From positions 6,291,444-6,355,443 of the forward strand of contig OZ025885.1 in NCBI GenBank assembly GCA_964019415.1: 64,000 nt of DNA, in the 5' to 3' direction. Numbering within the stretch: the first letter of the stretch is position 1; each line of letters starts with the position of its first letter. Shown piece after piece: positions 10,743 through 22,939 of this stretch. Source of the stretch: Ianthella basta. Lineage: Eukaryota; Porifera; Demospongiae; Verongiida; Ianthellidae. The notes below the pieces were generated by a model. The model was not told the DNA's origin, searched no databases, and saw only the letters and a list, made by a program, of their open reading frames with translations. Made by a program: the position numbers and the translations under genes.

Positions 10743-13670
10743 TGTTGTCGAAATCCTCCCTTTCCTCTTGCAATGGTGTAGAAATACTGAGAGGCTTGCA
10801 GCGTGGTCAGCAAGGCCTGAAGGAAGACCTTCAGCGTGGACAGCAAGGCCTTCAGCGTGGACAGCAAGGCCTTCAGCATGGACAGCAAGGCCTGAAGGAA
10901 GACCTTCAGCGTGGTCAGCAAGGCCTTCAGCGTGGTCAGCAAGGCCTTCAGCATGGTCAGCAAGGCCTGAAGGAAGACCTTCAGCGTGGACAGCAAGGCC
11001 TTCAGCGTGGACAGCAAGGCCTGAAGGAAGTCCTTCAGCGTGGTCAGCAAGGCCTGAAGGAAGTCCTTCAGCGTGGACAGCAAGGCCTTCAGCGTGGACA
11101 GCAAGGCCTTCAGCGTAGACAGCAAGGCCTGAAGGAAGTCCTTCAGCGTGGTCAACAAGGCCTGAAGGAAGTCCTTCAGCGTGGTCAGCAAGGCCTGAAG
11201 GAAGTCCTTCAGCGTGGTCAGCAAGGCCTTCAGCGTGGACAGCAAGGCCTGAAGGAAGTCCTTCAGTGTAGTGTGGAACGCATGCAACAGCCAGTGGAAA
11301 GCATCCGTCATGCAAAGCAGATGCAGTCAGCAGGTACGTACAGTAACTAGCTGTGGATTCATGCATAGCTGGCATGATAGCATGCAGATACAAAGATACA
11401 GAATGCCAACTTCCACTCTGTCTTTGTATGATCTTCTGCACATGTTCGCACTCCATGGTGCACACTACACAGCATCAGCAGTACACACCCTACTACACCG
11501 TTAACACCATATGCACACTGCTAGAAGTCATTGCTATATCTCCATACCTGACAATGATGCACCAGAAAGATCTTGTAATGATGAGAACGGCACATATGTT
11601 GATGCCTGTGACGAGCCCTTCTCTAATGGCAGCAGCATCAATGTTAATCAAGAATGGGGGGGGGGGGGGGGGGGGGGAGGGAGGAGCTTACCTAAATTAC
11701 AGTAGAGATAATGGCGCAAAATATGCTGATGTTATGTATTTCACTAGGGCAATTTACTGCAGCTGACATTGATGTTGGGGCCATCTGTGCACTTTACCTT
11801 AGCGGACGCTTGGGTCCAGGCCAGTGAAGTGGCTAGCTAGCGAAATAGTATGTCCAAAATAGTGCAGTTAGCAGCTAGCTGGTGTGCTGTATGTCTGAAG
11901 TAGTGCTGTTGGCACAATCCACATTTACACTTATTGGCCACTCCAAGACTGATTGATCGAACAAATGAAACCCATTCACTTGGTAAAAGTGTGGAGGGAA
12001 TGCAAATGGTCGGTGTGCTGTACCCTATCACTGTTTATATCCTGTGTGATGGCCTTTACTGTTTACAATGAATGTTAAAATGGCCACCACCAGACATGAG
12101 CATTATATTATTGTGATAGCCAGTTGATTAACTATGAAATAGGTCTTTTTATCATACCGTAGCTGTTATACTATAACTTACACTGTATTCGTTTTCTTTA
12201 GATGGTGGGAGTTACAATTAGTTAAAAGAATGATTTGAGCTAGCCATCTGCATAAAACTTCACATGCAGAACGAATAATCGTAATTTTAAACCTACCGTA
12301 TATACGTACCATACTGATTGGTTGTTAAGCGCATGTGCTTATACGTAGCTCTGGCAGGATAGAAATATGCACCTAGTAAAGGATATACATTTAACATATG
12401 AATGGGTCAAGAAAAGGATATACTGTACAATATTATATGCAAAACATCGTATTAAGATGGCCGCCACATAGCGCAGTAAGTGAGTTCTCATTTAAACGCT
12501 ATTTTACTAGTTTATAGTCATTATTACACTTTAGGCAAGTGGCTAGGCTACCAGAGAGTCTTTTTATGTGCCTACTAGAAGGGGTGTTTACAGTGTGGGG
12601 TGTGTACAGTGTGGGGTGTGTACAGTGTGGGGTGTGTACAGTGTGGGGTGTGTACAGTGTGGGGTGTGCACAGTGTGGGGTGTGTACAGTGTGGAGTGTG
12701 TACAGTGTGAGGGGTGTGTGCAGTGTGGAGTGTGTACAGTGTGGGGTGTGTACAGTGTGGGGTGTGTACAGTGTGGGGTGTGTACAGTGTGGGGTGTGTA
12801 CAGTGTGGGGCGTGTACAGTGTGGGGTGTGTACAGTGTGGGGTGTGTACAGTGTGGGGTGTGCACAGTGTGGGGTGTGTACAGTGTGGAGTGTGTACAGT
12901 GTGAGGGGTGTGTGCAGTGTGGAGTGTGTACAGTGTGGGGTGTGTACAGTGTGGGGTGTGTACAGTGTGGGGTGTGTACAGTGTGGGGTGTGTACAGTGT
13001 GGGGCGTGTACAGTGTGGGGTGTGTACAGTGTGGGGTGTGTACAGTGTGGGGCGTGTACAGTGTGCACAGTGTGGGGTGTGTACAGTGTGGGGTGTGCAC
13101 AGTGTGGGGTGTGTACAGTGTGGAGTGTTGCAGTGACGACTTTGATACTGTACACACATTTATGCGTATACGTACACATAGCTGTTTAGGTCTGTGTATG
13201 CCAGCAGTATGTCCATTCCTACCTTTCACAATATCATGTGTGCACTGGCAGACTCTACACAGGCTAAGGACTCTACTGTTGATGGTGGGGATGATGCTGT
13301 CCTGTCTCAGAAAGTGTATGGTGAGCTGGTTAGATTTGTTATTAGTGAGGAATACACTTGAGAAGTGCTTTACCTTCTTGATCTACAGACCACGATGACT
13401 GCATCATTCTCTTCAGAAAGAATGTGAGCAGAAAAGCAGCAGGCAAAGTGAATATGGTTCTGGAAGGAGTAAAACTTGATACAGAGGCAATAGAAGCATG
13501 TAAAACTGCCAATCCCCTTAATGACGAGGAGGCTGTGCAAGCTGGACTAATCAGATGGAAAGGAGGCCAGGGCAAACAGCCCCCCACTTGGGCAGTGCTT
13601 CTAGAGGCAATGAAATACGCAGAAATTGACCAAGTCCATATTGAGGGTCTGAAGGAGGCACTTCGGAGAG
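10743..13670 (+). CDS. Gene I (partial): heptad-repeat protein with a helical, death-like C-terminal exon
   Basis: Three exons are supported. Exon 10743-11333 lies between AG and GTACGT. It starts with VLSKSSLSSCNGVEIL and continues as Q/L-rich 7-residue units (GLQRGQQ, with GLKEDLQRGQQ variants), a likely coiled coil. Exon 13263-13320 follows. Exon 13389-13670 has phase-1 boundaries; its helical pattern, with LIRW...TWAVLLEAM and GLKEAL, resembles the second half of a death-fold domain. It is paralogous to gene II: SSCNGVEIL matches QSCNVVEKL at the same exon start, and the upstream 200 bp (CCATGTAAAGCTGA) also align. The 5' exons and the end are not found; a decayed tail at 15218-15475 may be its old 3' end. 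A possible further exon near 11524-11656 runs into a G tract. Function unknown; a signalling or adaptor role is inference. Confidence 0.6.
10796..11262 (+). repeat. Coding minisatellite (21-bp and 33-bp units) in gene I
   Basis: Units of CAAGGCCTTCAGCGTGGACA-type (21 bp, seven codons) alternate with 33-bp units that add GAAGGAAGACCT. All units keep the frame, so copy-number change lengthens the coiled coil by whole heptads or near-heptads. Confidence 0.9.
11655..11678. repeat. Poly-G tract
   Basis: A run of about 22 G in the first intron region of gene I, just after an open frame. It may cause assembly or sequencing error. Confidence 0.9.
12590..13131. repeat. 16-bp minisatellite array 2
   Basis: About 33 copies of the same GTGTACAGTGTGGGGT unit as array 1, with GTGCAG and GGAG variants, and a higher-order duplication (block around 12659-12725 repeated at 12857-12920). 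It lies in an intron of gene I. Confidence 0.96.
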
Positions 13671-14149
13671 GTATGTTGTTTGTATTAGTGAGCAGTGTGT
13701 GTACAGTTGCTTGTGTGTGGGTGTGTGCTATGTATAGCTCCCTATAAGTCTACCTTTGATATAGAATGTGTTTGATGTGTAGTTGTGTTTAGTATGGTAG
13801 TGTGCTGACTGAGGTATATACCTTCACCTACTGTACTTCACCATTACTCTTCCATGTAGGAGCCTGAAACACAGGCTGGATATCAATGTTACAGTCACTA
13901 ACTTGAAACTATCACATTTTCCAGAACTGCTTGATAGCTAGTTTTAGTGTGTACCCTTTCTTTAGTGTATGTATATACTCTGCATACACCAGTTTGACCA
14001 GTCTACATTGACTGTTTATAGGTCTTCCATTATGCAGGAATGTTTGTATATGCATGCATGACATTAGAGGCTATCTGAATCATATCTTACTGAAACAAAA
14101 TTGCAAGTTATTTGGTTCCTCTGCATGCTGGAAAGTGCAGGCTATCAGG

Positions 14150-14777
14150 TCAATAGTGCTGTAGCTCTGACCTCATGCAGCGTGTGGAATACATGTGTGA
14201 CAATGAATTATATTGGTGTGTGTGTGTGTGTGTGTGTGTGCCCCACTCACCCACTAGCCCATGTGCTGGGTAGCTGTAGTGTTTGGCCTCATTCCAGATG
14301 AGGTCCAAGTGATCGTTATGGAAGAACACAACAAAATGAAGCCCAATGTCCTTAATGGACACAGTCACCTGATGCATGGGGAGGGAGGGGAGGGGAGTAT
14401 GTGCAAATGTGCAGATACTGTACGAATACATATGTAGGTAGAGTGCGCCACCGTCAGCCATCTTTGTGTGTGTGTGTTACATAGTTATATGCTTGTGCAT
14501 GTGTGTGCATGTGAGTGTGTGTACATGTGTGTCATGTACATGAATGTGCATGCGCATGTGTGTGTGTGCAGGGAGATGACCTACGTATTCCCTTGAGGCT
14601 TGACTCACGTTAGATGCCCAGTTGAGTGGCTTGTTCGGACGCTGAACAGACATTGTATTGCATGTAACAGTCACAGTGTGCAACATAGTGGCATCCAGGG
14701 TCCCATACCCAGATAACTCAATGACCTTCTCATGGGAATCATCCAGATGGCACTTTGGGTATTTCTGTATAGAATAC
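14150..14777 (-). CDS. Two exons of an unrecognised minus-strand gene (partial)
   Basis: Exon 14609-14777 lies between CAG and GTGAGT. It begins YSIQKYPKCHLDD and ends PLNWASN. The next exon starts at 14368 after CAG and begins VTVSIKDIGLHFVVFFHND. The phases agree (0/0), and the second frame stays open to a stop at 14150, although its last part crosses a TG microsatellite and may not be coding. No upstream exons were found. I do not recognise the family; the beta-rich, Cys-containing composition would suit an extracellular or membrane protein, but this is only a guess. Confidence 0.4.
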
Positions 14778-15217
14778 CTGACAATGCAAAGTGTTGCAGT
14801 AAACAACAATAAACTTGGTCAACACAAACAAACATGATTCACACAGCATATACAGTAAACAGGTACGCAGCTCGATCTACATGGACTCTGACTGCAAGCT
14901 TTTAGTGCTATGTTAGTGCTATTCGGGGTCAGGCTGTTTAGAGAGATGACGGCTCTACAGAGGTTGCAATGTGTTAGTGCTATGCTGGCGATACTTAGGA
15001 CCAGGCAAGCTGGCTGTTTCAGAGAGGTGACAGCAGTGAGCTTCATTGCCAACATTCACTGTACCACTGTCGGAAATAGAATAGCTCACCTATCTCTCCC
15101 AGTAGTGTGGAGAAGTGTTTCACTGTGGGAGGTAGTTTGACAAACACTGCATTTATCACAAAGTGGTGGCTGGAAACAAGGCTGAAGGGAATCCACATCT
15201 CACCACATCTCTCCCAG

Positions 15218-15475
15218 GTGGAGTACTACTTGATGGATATCCTCCCATTGGTTGTGAAAGGTCAAAGGTCAAATGGAAGGCTCACAATAGCAGAAAAAGG
15301 CAGCATGTGAGTTTCAGAGAAGAATGTTGTGTGTGAATGTAAGTGTGTGAAACACTACTGGCAAGTCATTTGTTGAGTGGAATGTTTGAGTCGAACACAC
15401 GAGTGTAGTGTGTATAAATGCTACTGTTAACAATTCTCCTGACAGAGTGCGACTGAAGCAGCTAATGGTCAGTGA
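15218..15475 (+). pseudogene. Decayed copy of the last two exons of gene II
   Basis: Exon 15218-15306 corresponds to 39448-39543 but is 7 nt shorter (one 5-nt and two 1-nt deletions), so the frame fails. The last exon, 15446-15475, keeps its acceptor, frame and stop (TEAANGQ, against TEAANDQ in gene II). No intact upstream exons are near. It is either a relic left by the duplication or the worn-out 3' end of gene I. Confidence 0.75.
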
Positions 15476-17036
15476 AAGCAAAAGATTCTAGAACACATAT
15501 ATTTTAATTGGCTGACTTCCCCGTAGACCTTGGAGTGTTTGCATAGTAATATAGTTCTATGTTAATACCACGCTAACACTATTAGCCCAGCACTATTTCA
15601 ACAGCCCTATTTCTATTATACTGCTAATATATACTGTAGTATTAATTTTTCTTATTTCTTATATGTAGATACATTAGAGACTTGTTAAATGGCCACTGAT
15701 ACATTGATTTACTAATTGTGGATATACTAATACATGGATTTATTAACTGCATGTTTTCAGCTGCATGTACATAGCCCGTGTCAGTGCAATGTGTCTGTAT
15801 TGGGTCGCTCTAGAATTATTGCTCCCAAGCGGCTCACTCCACTGGCTGCCGTATGTATGCAAGAATGATCATGAGTCATGCAGTTTGTATTGGAGAGCTT
15901 GAGCATGTGTTCATGCATGCATGGACTATAATATAAGAAGCAACCCTCAAGCTTTCACTGGCTGAAGGTCATGTGATTAGCACTGACATTAACCCTTCAG
16001 ACTACTAGCATATAATATATATTGTGCTGTTTAAAATTAGTACACATGGGTGTCTCCCAATTAATACACTTGCTTATACCTTTATTGCATCATCCTTGGG
16101 CACTAGCTAACTGTAAACAGCTCAAAGCTGTACCAACCATTGTCTAAGTATTTGGTAGTCAGTAAATCAATTTGGGACAGCCACTTTCTCCTTCCTTCTT
16201 GTTTGTCCAATGTCTGTCCCAGGAAGTACTTAAGAAGTTGCATGGCAGTACAGTGTACCGTGCTGAACATTTTATATTTCAAGTTACGTACATGGATAAA
16301 TGTGAATGTAACCTTGATTTTGCCCAAATATATCCTAGCTATATTTAACCCACACATTATCCCATAGTTAGCTAGCTAGCTACATTATATGGCCGTCCCA
16401 TACAATTGATTCACACTTGCTTCTCATCATAGCTACTGACAGAAAGACCTGTTCCAATAAAGTATTCTTGTGATTGACTGCAGGTGTTAATGGCAATTGG
16501 GACTAGAGCCCTGACACCACTCTAGCTTGTGCAGCTAACTAGCTTCGTCTTCTCACATTGTTGGTGTAGCTATTGCAGCCATGTTTACTGACCTATAATT
16601 ATAATGCTGTATGTACATTGTATGTCTAGTCAATTCACTTCTTTTGTGGCCTTCTGTTGTGCACACATTTATTACTAGCAGGTATTGCGTATTCATCCTC
16701 TCCCTTCTCAGTTAGTGGCCATCAGTGCACGAGCAGCTAGCTAGCTTAGTTGGTCAGATTGCTCCCAGAGCCTTAACACTTTGTGTGTATATTGCAGTAT
16801 ACACAATATCATATGAAGAGACAAGAACTGTACATCAAATTTAACTGATCACACACATGTATGTGCACAGCTACTGTATTATATGATCTGATATACACCA
16901 GCTGTTAACAGACAAACTTCAGTCATTAAACACAATACAGCTTAGTACACATGTCTGTGGTAGACAGAACGGAGAGGTTGACAACAAACAAACAATAAAC
17001 CATAACATCAATTCTTCATCACTTGTCTGCTGTCTG

Positions 17037-18900
17037 CTACAGCCGTGCTGCTGTTCCTCTTGTGCTGTCCTCCCTCCTCCTTGCCTCCTCCTCCTCTTCC
17101 CAGATGGTCACTCCATCACACGTACACACCTTCTTTGTGTTCTGGAAGAGTCCAGCTGAACGAGCAATGATACCACACATCAGTCTGGGGCAGGTGGGAG
17201 GGGCAGGTGGGAGAGGGAGGAGGGAGGGAGGGGCAGGTGGGAGGGGGAGAAGGGAGGGAGGGGCAGATGGGAGGGGAAGAGGGAGGGGCAGGTGGGAGGA
17301 GGAGGGGCAGGTGGGAGGGGGAGAGGGAGGGGCAGGTGGGATGGAGAGAGTGAAGGCAAGTGGGAGGGGGAGAGGGAGGGGTAGGTGGGAGGAGGAGGGG
17401 CAGGTGGGAGGGGGAGGAGGGACAGGTGGGAGGGGAAGAGGGAGGAGTGGAGCAGGTGGGGAGAATGTAGTGAAGTTACGTAGGTTATCTAACCTGTTGG
17501 ATGTGGTTGTGGAGGGTCCTGTGGAGTGCACCAACATCCCTCTTCCAATGACCTCCCACACCTTCAGCCGCTGGGACACAAACTGGAAGGATGCCCTACC
17601 ACTGCTGTCAGATGTGATGGAGCCGAGGTCTCCTGCCAGCTGGGGGAAGAGGGGGAGGGGAGGGGATGGGAGGGGAGGGACAGGAGGGGAGGGAGGGGAA
17701 TGGTAGTTGTGAAAGTGAGAGCTACATACCAAGAAGTGAAACTCAATATTGTCGTGTGTGTTTGTGTGTTTGTATGGCAGTGCATGTATGCTTGTATGCT
17801 TACTGGTAGAGATCCATCTTGATTTGGTAGATCAAACACATCACCACAACTGCAAGAAGAAAGGGTTCATACACTTGTGTGTGCACTACAGTGTCTACAC
17901 ACAAAACTTGAATTAGCATCTACTACAGGAATACATGCACACTACAACCACTGATCACTTATTGATCACATGATAATCACATGATGATCACATGACACGA
18001 TCACATGACAGTCACATGACCTGCACACTCACCTGTCACATCCACTAGATATGTCCCCATATGTGTGTACTTTGAGGTGGTGTTCCTCATGTGGGGCAAG
18101 ACCATCAACAGTGCCCTCAACCACACAATGCTCAGGAGTCACCTACAGAGGGAGAGGGAGAGGGTGTGAGCAATGTCTTCTGAAAACAACAGTTATTACA
18201 CTCCTGAAGTACCAATTTGGTCCAAGGTAATAAAATACATTAAAATACATCTTTAGTCACTGAGACAGTGCCAAGTGGTAAAAAACATTAACAGACCACT
18301 TTAACTGTACCAGTCGGGCCAGCCCTCTCACCCTCCCACCGCCAGACATTATGGCTACGGCAGCTCCATGGTGACCAGGGGCAACAGCTGCAGGAGGTGG
18401 CAGGTGAGGAAGGCAAACTATCTGAATATAAACTATTACATACTGGGATAGTGGAATAATTTAAATTTTCTTGCAATCAAAATGGGTGTGCATGAGCAAT
18501 GGAAATCACTGTGACTATACATTAGCACTACTGTAGCCATGTATGTATAAGTGGTAGCACCAACAGAAGGAACACACATACATACACTCCAGTGCTAGCT
18601 GTTCTATTCACGATTGCATTCATACCAGTGTATCCAGCATCACAGGATGTCCTCATTACTGCCCTGGACTGTCACTGATCATACCCATTCCTCACTTCCA
18701 CTCTCACCCTCAAACCTCACCCACCCACCTGCCCAGCTATCACTCATATCACATACCTTCCTGACCAATGCCTCCATGTCCTCTGAACACAACCAGTTTC
18801 CCAGTTTCCTCCAGTAGCCTCTTGACCTCTGCTGATGGGAGGGTGGTCTTCACCAGAACCACTTCATCTTCAAGACTGATGTACACATCTTTCACCTCTG

Positions 18901-18953
<53 letters not shown>

Positions 18954-18963
18954 CGTGTGTGTG

Positions 18964-19052
<89 letters not shown>

Positions 19053-19511
19053 ATGTGCGTGTGCAACATACTATATTGTACAGCAAAATACACATCACAC
19101 AACTTGCAGCTGGAGTGTTCATACAGGTGTAAATAAGTGACATGTCTATTTGTGTGTGTTACAGTGCTAGGGTGGAGGAGAGCTCTCACATGTGCGCAGC
19201 CGCATACCTACAAATGTGCAATGTATGTATGTGTTATACAGCTACAGATGTAACACTCAGCATATTAGATGCAACAGCCTTCTCTCACATGATCACTTCA
19301 CACTAGCACACTGATCATGAATCACCTGGACGACCTTGGAGAATCTTTCTGACCTCATCCACACAGCTCTGACAGGTCATTTGAACGGCAAACTCCATCT
19401 GAAGAGGAAAGCAACAAACAATAGTCGACAACAGGAGAATATAATACAACGTTTAGTGAACTGCCGCGTCGCAACCTGTGTTTCCACACCCGGCGACTCC
19501 ACGGACGCCAT
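17037..19511 (-). CDS. CCS: Copper chaperone for superoxide dismutase, copy A
   Basis: CCS delivers copper to, and oxidises the disulfide of, Cu/Zn superoxide dismutase (known family role). Eight exons: 19476-19511, 19326-19398, 18757-18897, 18305-18387, 18033-18142, 17804-17849, 17494-17639, 17037-17184; about 260 aa, against 274 in human CCS. Domain 1 is HMA-like, with the copper site MTCQSC near residue 19. Domain 2 is SOD-like: KVHTYGD, the GCDSCG cysteine, [16 protein letters not shown] and [12 protein letters not shown]. The usual SOD His ligands between these blocks are missing. Domain 3 has the CXC motif (VCTCDG). Start: ATGGCGTCC, after which exon 1 ends CAG/GT. Oddity: the exon 4 donor is TT instead of GT (18303-18304; copy B has GT); a GT six bases upstream would keep the frame and lose two residues. 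The 3' end faces the gene-tail relic. Confidence 0.93.
17185..17480. repeat. G-rich minisatellite in last CCS intron (copy A)
   Basis: Irregular GGGGCAGGTGGGAGG and GGGAGAGGGAGG units fill almost the entire intron between CCS exons 7 and 8. The equivalent intron in copy B (42741-42939) has a shorter, rearranged version. Confidence 0.9.
18903..19052. repeat. (TG)n microsatellite in CCS intron 2 (copy A)
   Basis: It ends three bases before the acceptor of exon 3 on the minus strand, so on the transcript it is a CA tract serving as the region upstream of the acceptor. Confidence 0.95.
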
Positions 19512-19519
19512 TTTTATAC

Positions 19520-20378
19520 AGTTGGGGAATCCCCGCCAAGATGTGTTCGTCCCTCCAAATATTAGAGTGGGCCCACCCAGAGCCCATTTGAAGTCTCTCC
19601 ACAGTTGATGGAAAGAGTGGAGGATCCTGGACAAGTATGCATTGGAGTAAGAAATATCCATTTCGCACACGATTGCTTTAATTTGTCAGTTACATGTTAC
19701 GTGATGTAACTAGCTAGCTGCAGTTGATTTCAGAATGCATGCACTCCTGGTGCACGTCCAATGGTACTATGTGTAAATATCTCGTGTTTCTAGTAGTTTC
19801 CAAGGCACATTCTCTGACAATGGGACATCCTTTAGCATTAGCTAAATCCGTGCACGATTAGTTCATATCATACGTCATTTGAATACTGATGCCATTTAGG
19901 ACTTCCTTTTGGTAATGAAACATTTTATCACATAATATGTTTTATGCCTTTGAATAGCTATGTTTCCCAAGGTGCCTGAGAAGAACAACAAGGATCCACC
20001 CTATGTGTGTAGTGCTCAAAATTCACACTTCTTGACCACTGTACATATTCTCTAAGGGTGGTCGTGTATGCATTTGAGAGGTGACTGAAGGCTGATCCAG
20101 CTGCGGGATGCTGGATTTAGCAGCATCCTTGGAGTTCATCACTACCAGCTATCAGATTGTGAGTTAATTGTAGATGTAATTCGCATACTGTTGTGTGAAG
20201 TCATCGAATTAGTCACTGTTTAATCATTAATCCGTTGCTAAGGCGCACTCCTTCAAGCAACTTAAGTTACCTAACTATGTAGGACTGTTGTCTTTGCTGT
20301 GCCCATTGTGCATGCAAGTGCTGCTGTGAAAAGTATCTCTTTGGGACATGCAGTAGCTCCAGTAAAACTAATGATCGT
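19520..20378. other. Intergenic stretch upstream of CCS copy A
   Basis: No gene seen. The first part (19520-19670) is the presumed promoter and 5' UTR side of CCS copy A. Confidence 0.5.
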
Positions 20379-20392
20379 GTTACCATGGTAAC
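20379..20392. promoter_or_regulatory. Perfect palindromic X-box-like site GTTACCATGGTAAC
   Basis: Matches the RFX consensus GTTNCC-N2-GGNAAC exactly on both strands. No gene start is recognised close by, so its role is uncertain. Confidence 0.4.
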
Positions 20393-20450
20393 CGGGTGAT
20401 ATCTTGTGTGTGATATATGTTATATCTCACACTGGAACTCCCTGTGATAT

Positions 20451-20566
20451 GTATTAGTTATACCACACTCAAATGTGATGCTAAGTGATATGCACTCGAG
20501 GACAAAGGACGAGAGCGGATATTGCTTATTCAATTGCATCGCACCTGAGTGTGGTAAAACTAATAC
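20451..20566. mobile_element. 116-bp MITE, copy 1
   Basis: Ends GTATTAGTTATACCACACTC and its inverse (GAGTGTGGTAAAACTAATAC). The interior CACTCGAGGACAAAGGAC is shared with the second copy. Confidence 0.85.
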
Positions 20567-20648
20567 AGTTGGGTATGAGACTAATACAATGAACCTGTCT
20601 AAGATGGTCACATCACAATGTTAGGCAAACTAGTCTTGTTGTGGGATT

Positions 20649-20764
20649 GTATTAGTCATACCACACTCAGGTGTGATGCTAAGTGATATGCACTCGAGGA
20701 CAAAGGACAAGAGTGGATATTGCTTATTCAATTGCATCGCACCTGAGTGTGGTATAACTAATAC
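20649..20764. mobile_element. 116-bp MITE, copy 2
   Basis: Same length and TIRs as 20451-20566, over 90 % identical by eye, in the same orientation 83 bp downstream. Confidence 0.85.
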
Positions 20765-21558
20765 AATCTCAACTAATACTAACTTCCTCAACTAATACAA
20801 TTTCCTGAGCCGCATCCCTTTGATAAGGCCTACCTTGCTATGGGCATTGAAGCCAACCAACTGCTTTATACTTTAACTCTGCCTGCACCTGTATTCTCTC
20901 TTCTGTGGTTCCGTTTCTCTTTCTTCAGCTTCCATGTTCACTCACCTACTATTCTCTCAATAACAGCATTCCACTCATCACATTCTTATGCTATTTCTGT
21001 CCAATCCTTGTCAATCTTGCACGTCTTCACATCTTTAGTGATACTGTCTGCCCACAGCAGCTTTTGCTCCGCTGCACACTAGTTCGCTTCCAACCTACAA
21101 CCAACAGTTGCCTATAACTATGCATCCTACATCAATTCTTGCAAACCATCACATCCTCCTCTTCCTTACCATTGTTTCCGCAGTTTATATGTTGGCACTG
21201 GCTCTTGTTTCTGTGCTTCATGCATGCTTTGCCCTTACTGACACTCCTATGATGACTCCTAGACAACCTATACCCTATTTGTCCATGTAGGAGCCCGGTT
21301 CAAATATAGGCTTGGTCCAATCCCAACCTTTACTTGAACCTGGACCTTAATGGAATGAAGCAGAAGCTCAGGCCCCTATTTGGACAAATACTGTATTACA
21401 GACTCTGTAATCACTTCCACTGCTTGCCAATGGGGCTCATGTCTCACTACTTTATGACAACGTTGATACAATTGCAGCCTTAAACATCCTCGATTCGTTC
21501 TATCATCTTGATCTTCTACACGTGCTTGTAGCCTATAGGACGCGTACGCGTACGCCCC

Positions 21559-21650
21559 TAGTCTGGCGCGCTAGCCCCTACTTCATGTACTTCTGGCCCC
21601 CGATTGCGCGCAATCGGGGGCCGGAAGTAGGGGCTAGCGCGCCAGACTAG
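21559..21650. mobile_element. 92-bp palindromic element with perfect 8-bp TSD
   Basis: The element starts TAGTCTGGCGCGCTAGCC and ends with the inverse; nearly the whole length folds back. It is flanked by TACGCCCC at 21551-21558 and 21651-21658. The terminal TAGTCT and the 8-bp TSD match the elements at 35628-36367 and 47594-53534. Confidence 0.92.
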
Positions 21651-21730
21651 TACGCCCCCAATCCTGTTGCACCTTGATGGTTCGCTGCCCTTTTTCTGAT
21701 TGCTTTGTACTTTTTTTAGCACCTATCTCC

Positions 21731-21780
21731 AATGGCGTCCCGAGGACCGAATCCCCCCTTGGAGCTCTATAGCGACAACA
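21731..21780 (+). other. Possible orphan first exon (MASRGPNPPLELYSDN)
   Basis: ATGGCGTCC opens a short frame followed by a GTGAGA donor. The sequence after the donor weakly resembles the sequence after a similar short ATG/donor exon at 46732-46757. No downstream partner exon was identified. Confidence 0.25.
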
Positions 21781-21973
21781 CGTGAGAGTAGTGTAGCTAT
21801 TATAGCTAAGTTGGGCATTCTTGGTTAACTATGGTTTATATAGCTTAACTAATCACTCTCATAACGCGTCCTGTGTAGAGCTGGCTAGCTAGCTACTGTT
21901 GCTTTGGGCGTCTGTAAGGAGCTCACTGTTATGTAACGAGAAACAACCGTAAGAATCGCTTTAGTGGATAACG

Positions 21974-22931
21974 AACTAGGGTAATTGCGCCATTTCCGGG
22001 ACAGCTAACGATAAACCAGCGAGAACAGTCATGAAAGGGTGTACTTGAGCAGATAAAACGCTTACACTTACTGGAAAAACATCTGTTCCTCTAGAGGTGG
22101 CGAGAAAACGACCCGTTTCGTCGAGATTGCCTAGCGACACCATCCTCAGTCGCACCCGCCATTTCCCCTACTCCCGGACGTTTTTTTCCTAAAGTGGGAC
22201 AGGCATTAGGACCTAAGGAGCTTTCATTTAAACTTCGTTTACGTGAATAAGATCGGTAATACAACCATGGATCAACATTCAGGGCACTTCCAAAAGGACT
22301 GGACGAGGTTGCTAGAGTCAGATAGCCCTACACAACAAAGATGATGCCATTTGGAACAACTGTCACAGCAAATCCAAGTGCCCTCTTCATCAGTTCCACA
22401 GGCGATGCAAAATCTTTCATTCGCCTCTCCAGTATCAACCTGCACATGTATAACTGCCTTCACTCTGCCTAGCTATTGTCTGCGAATTTAAATCAGCAAC
22501 CAAAGTATGAATATTTGGCTGCTGTCTGGCAATTGGCAACTGCAGTAACTAATATGTATTGAATTTTACTAACTTCTCTCAAGCACAGAAGTTAGTTTCT
22601 ATTGCAGCGCATGCAGTTCGATCACCAATGAGTTCAGTGTATCTTTTCGTACGCAGATCGGGCCAACCGTTCGAATTTGGCGCGCAATGAAAGATAGCTC
22701 CTCCTACTTCCTGCCAATTCTTGACGCTCCGGAAAAGATAGGGGAAAAGGAATCGGTGTCCAGCCGCCGAACGAAGGGCGCTCGTCTCGTTGTGGCTGTG
22801 GACTATTAAACCTTGCTAGTACAGCTATCAGCCAAGCGTGGCGTTAGCTGGAAGCTTTGCCTGTCTGCTTCGTGCAACGTACATTTTTGCGGAGTGTCCG
22901 GGTATTGGCCCTGTCCCGAAATGGCGTAGCT
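21974..22931. mobile_element. TIR element carrying a PHD-finger exon
   Basis: The left end, GGGTAATTGCGCCATTTC, and the right end, inverse of GGGTAGCTACGCCATTTC, are both followed inward by a GGGACAG block. TA flanks both ends (21972-21973 and about 22932-22933). Between them lies only a short minus-strand PHD ORF, so this looks like an internally deleted member of a transposase-PHD family. The deletion is inferred. Confidence 0.6.
22272..22463 (-). pseudogene. C-terminal PHD finger of a lost transposase (relic)
   Basis: The frame reads FCIACGTDEEG, then WICCDSCSKWHHLCCVGL, and ends FWKCPEC before the stop. This is a full Cys4-His-Cys3 PHD pattern at the extreme C-terminus, the same position as in the transposases at 55738-57855 and 59201-60795. 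Upstream coding sequence is absent. PHD fingers read histone H3 tails (known family); use in transposon targeting is inference. Confidence 0.7.
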
Positions 22932-22939
22932 ACCCTAGC

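Larger units (their letters stand above)
15170..19520. repeat. Segmental duplication, segment A
   Basis: Collinear and same orientation with 39420-45115: gene-tail exons, an intergenic block (for example CAAAGCTGTACCAACCATTGTC at about 16123 and 41667), and the whole CCS gene. Segment A is about 1.37 kb shorter, which matches the R1 insertion present only in segment B. Confidence 0.93.

Noticed and set aside
10698..11465. Minus-strand frames opposite the heptad exon
   Set aside because: They mirror the repeat of the plus-strand exon, which has homologous flanks and proper splice sites.
17023..17706. Gly/Arg-rich plus-strand frame over the CCS region
   Set aside because: Antisense to CCS exons 7 and 8 and driven by the G-rich intron repeat; the minus strand carries the conserved CCS motifs.
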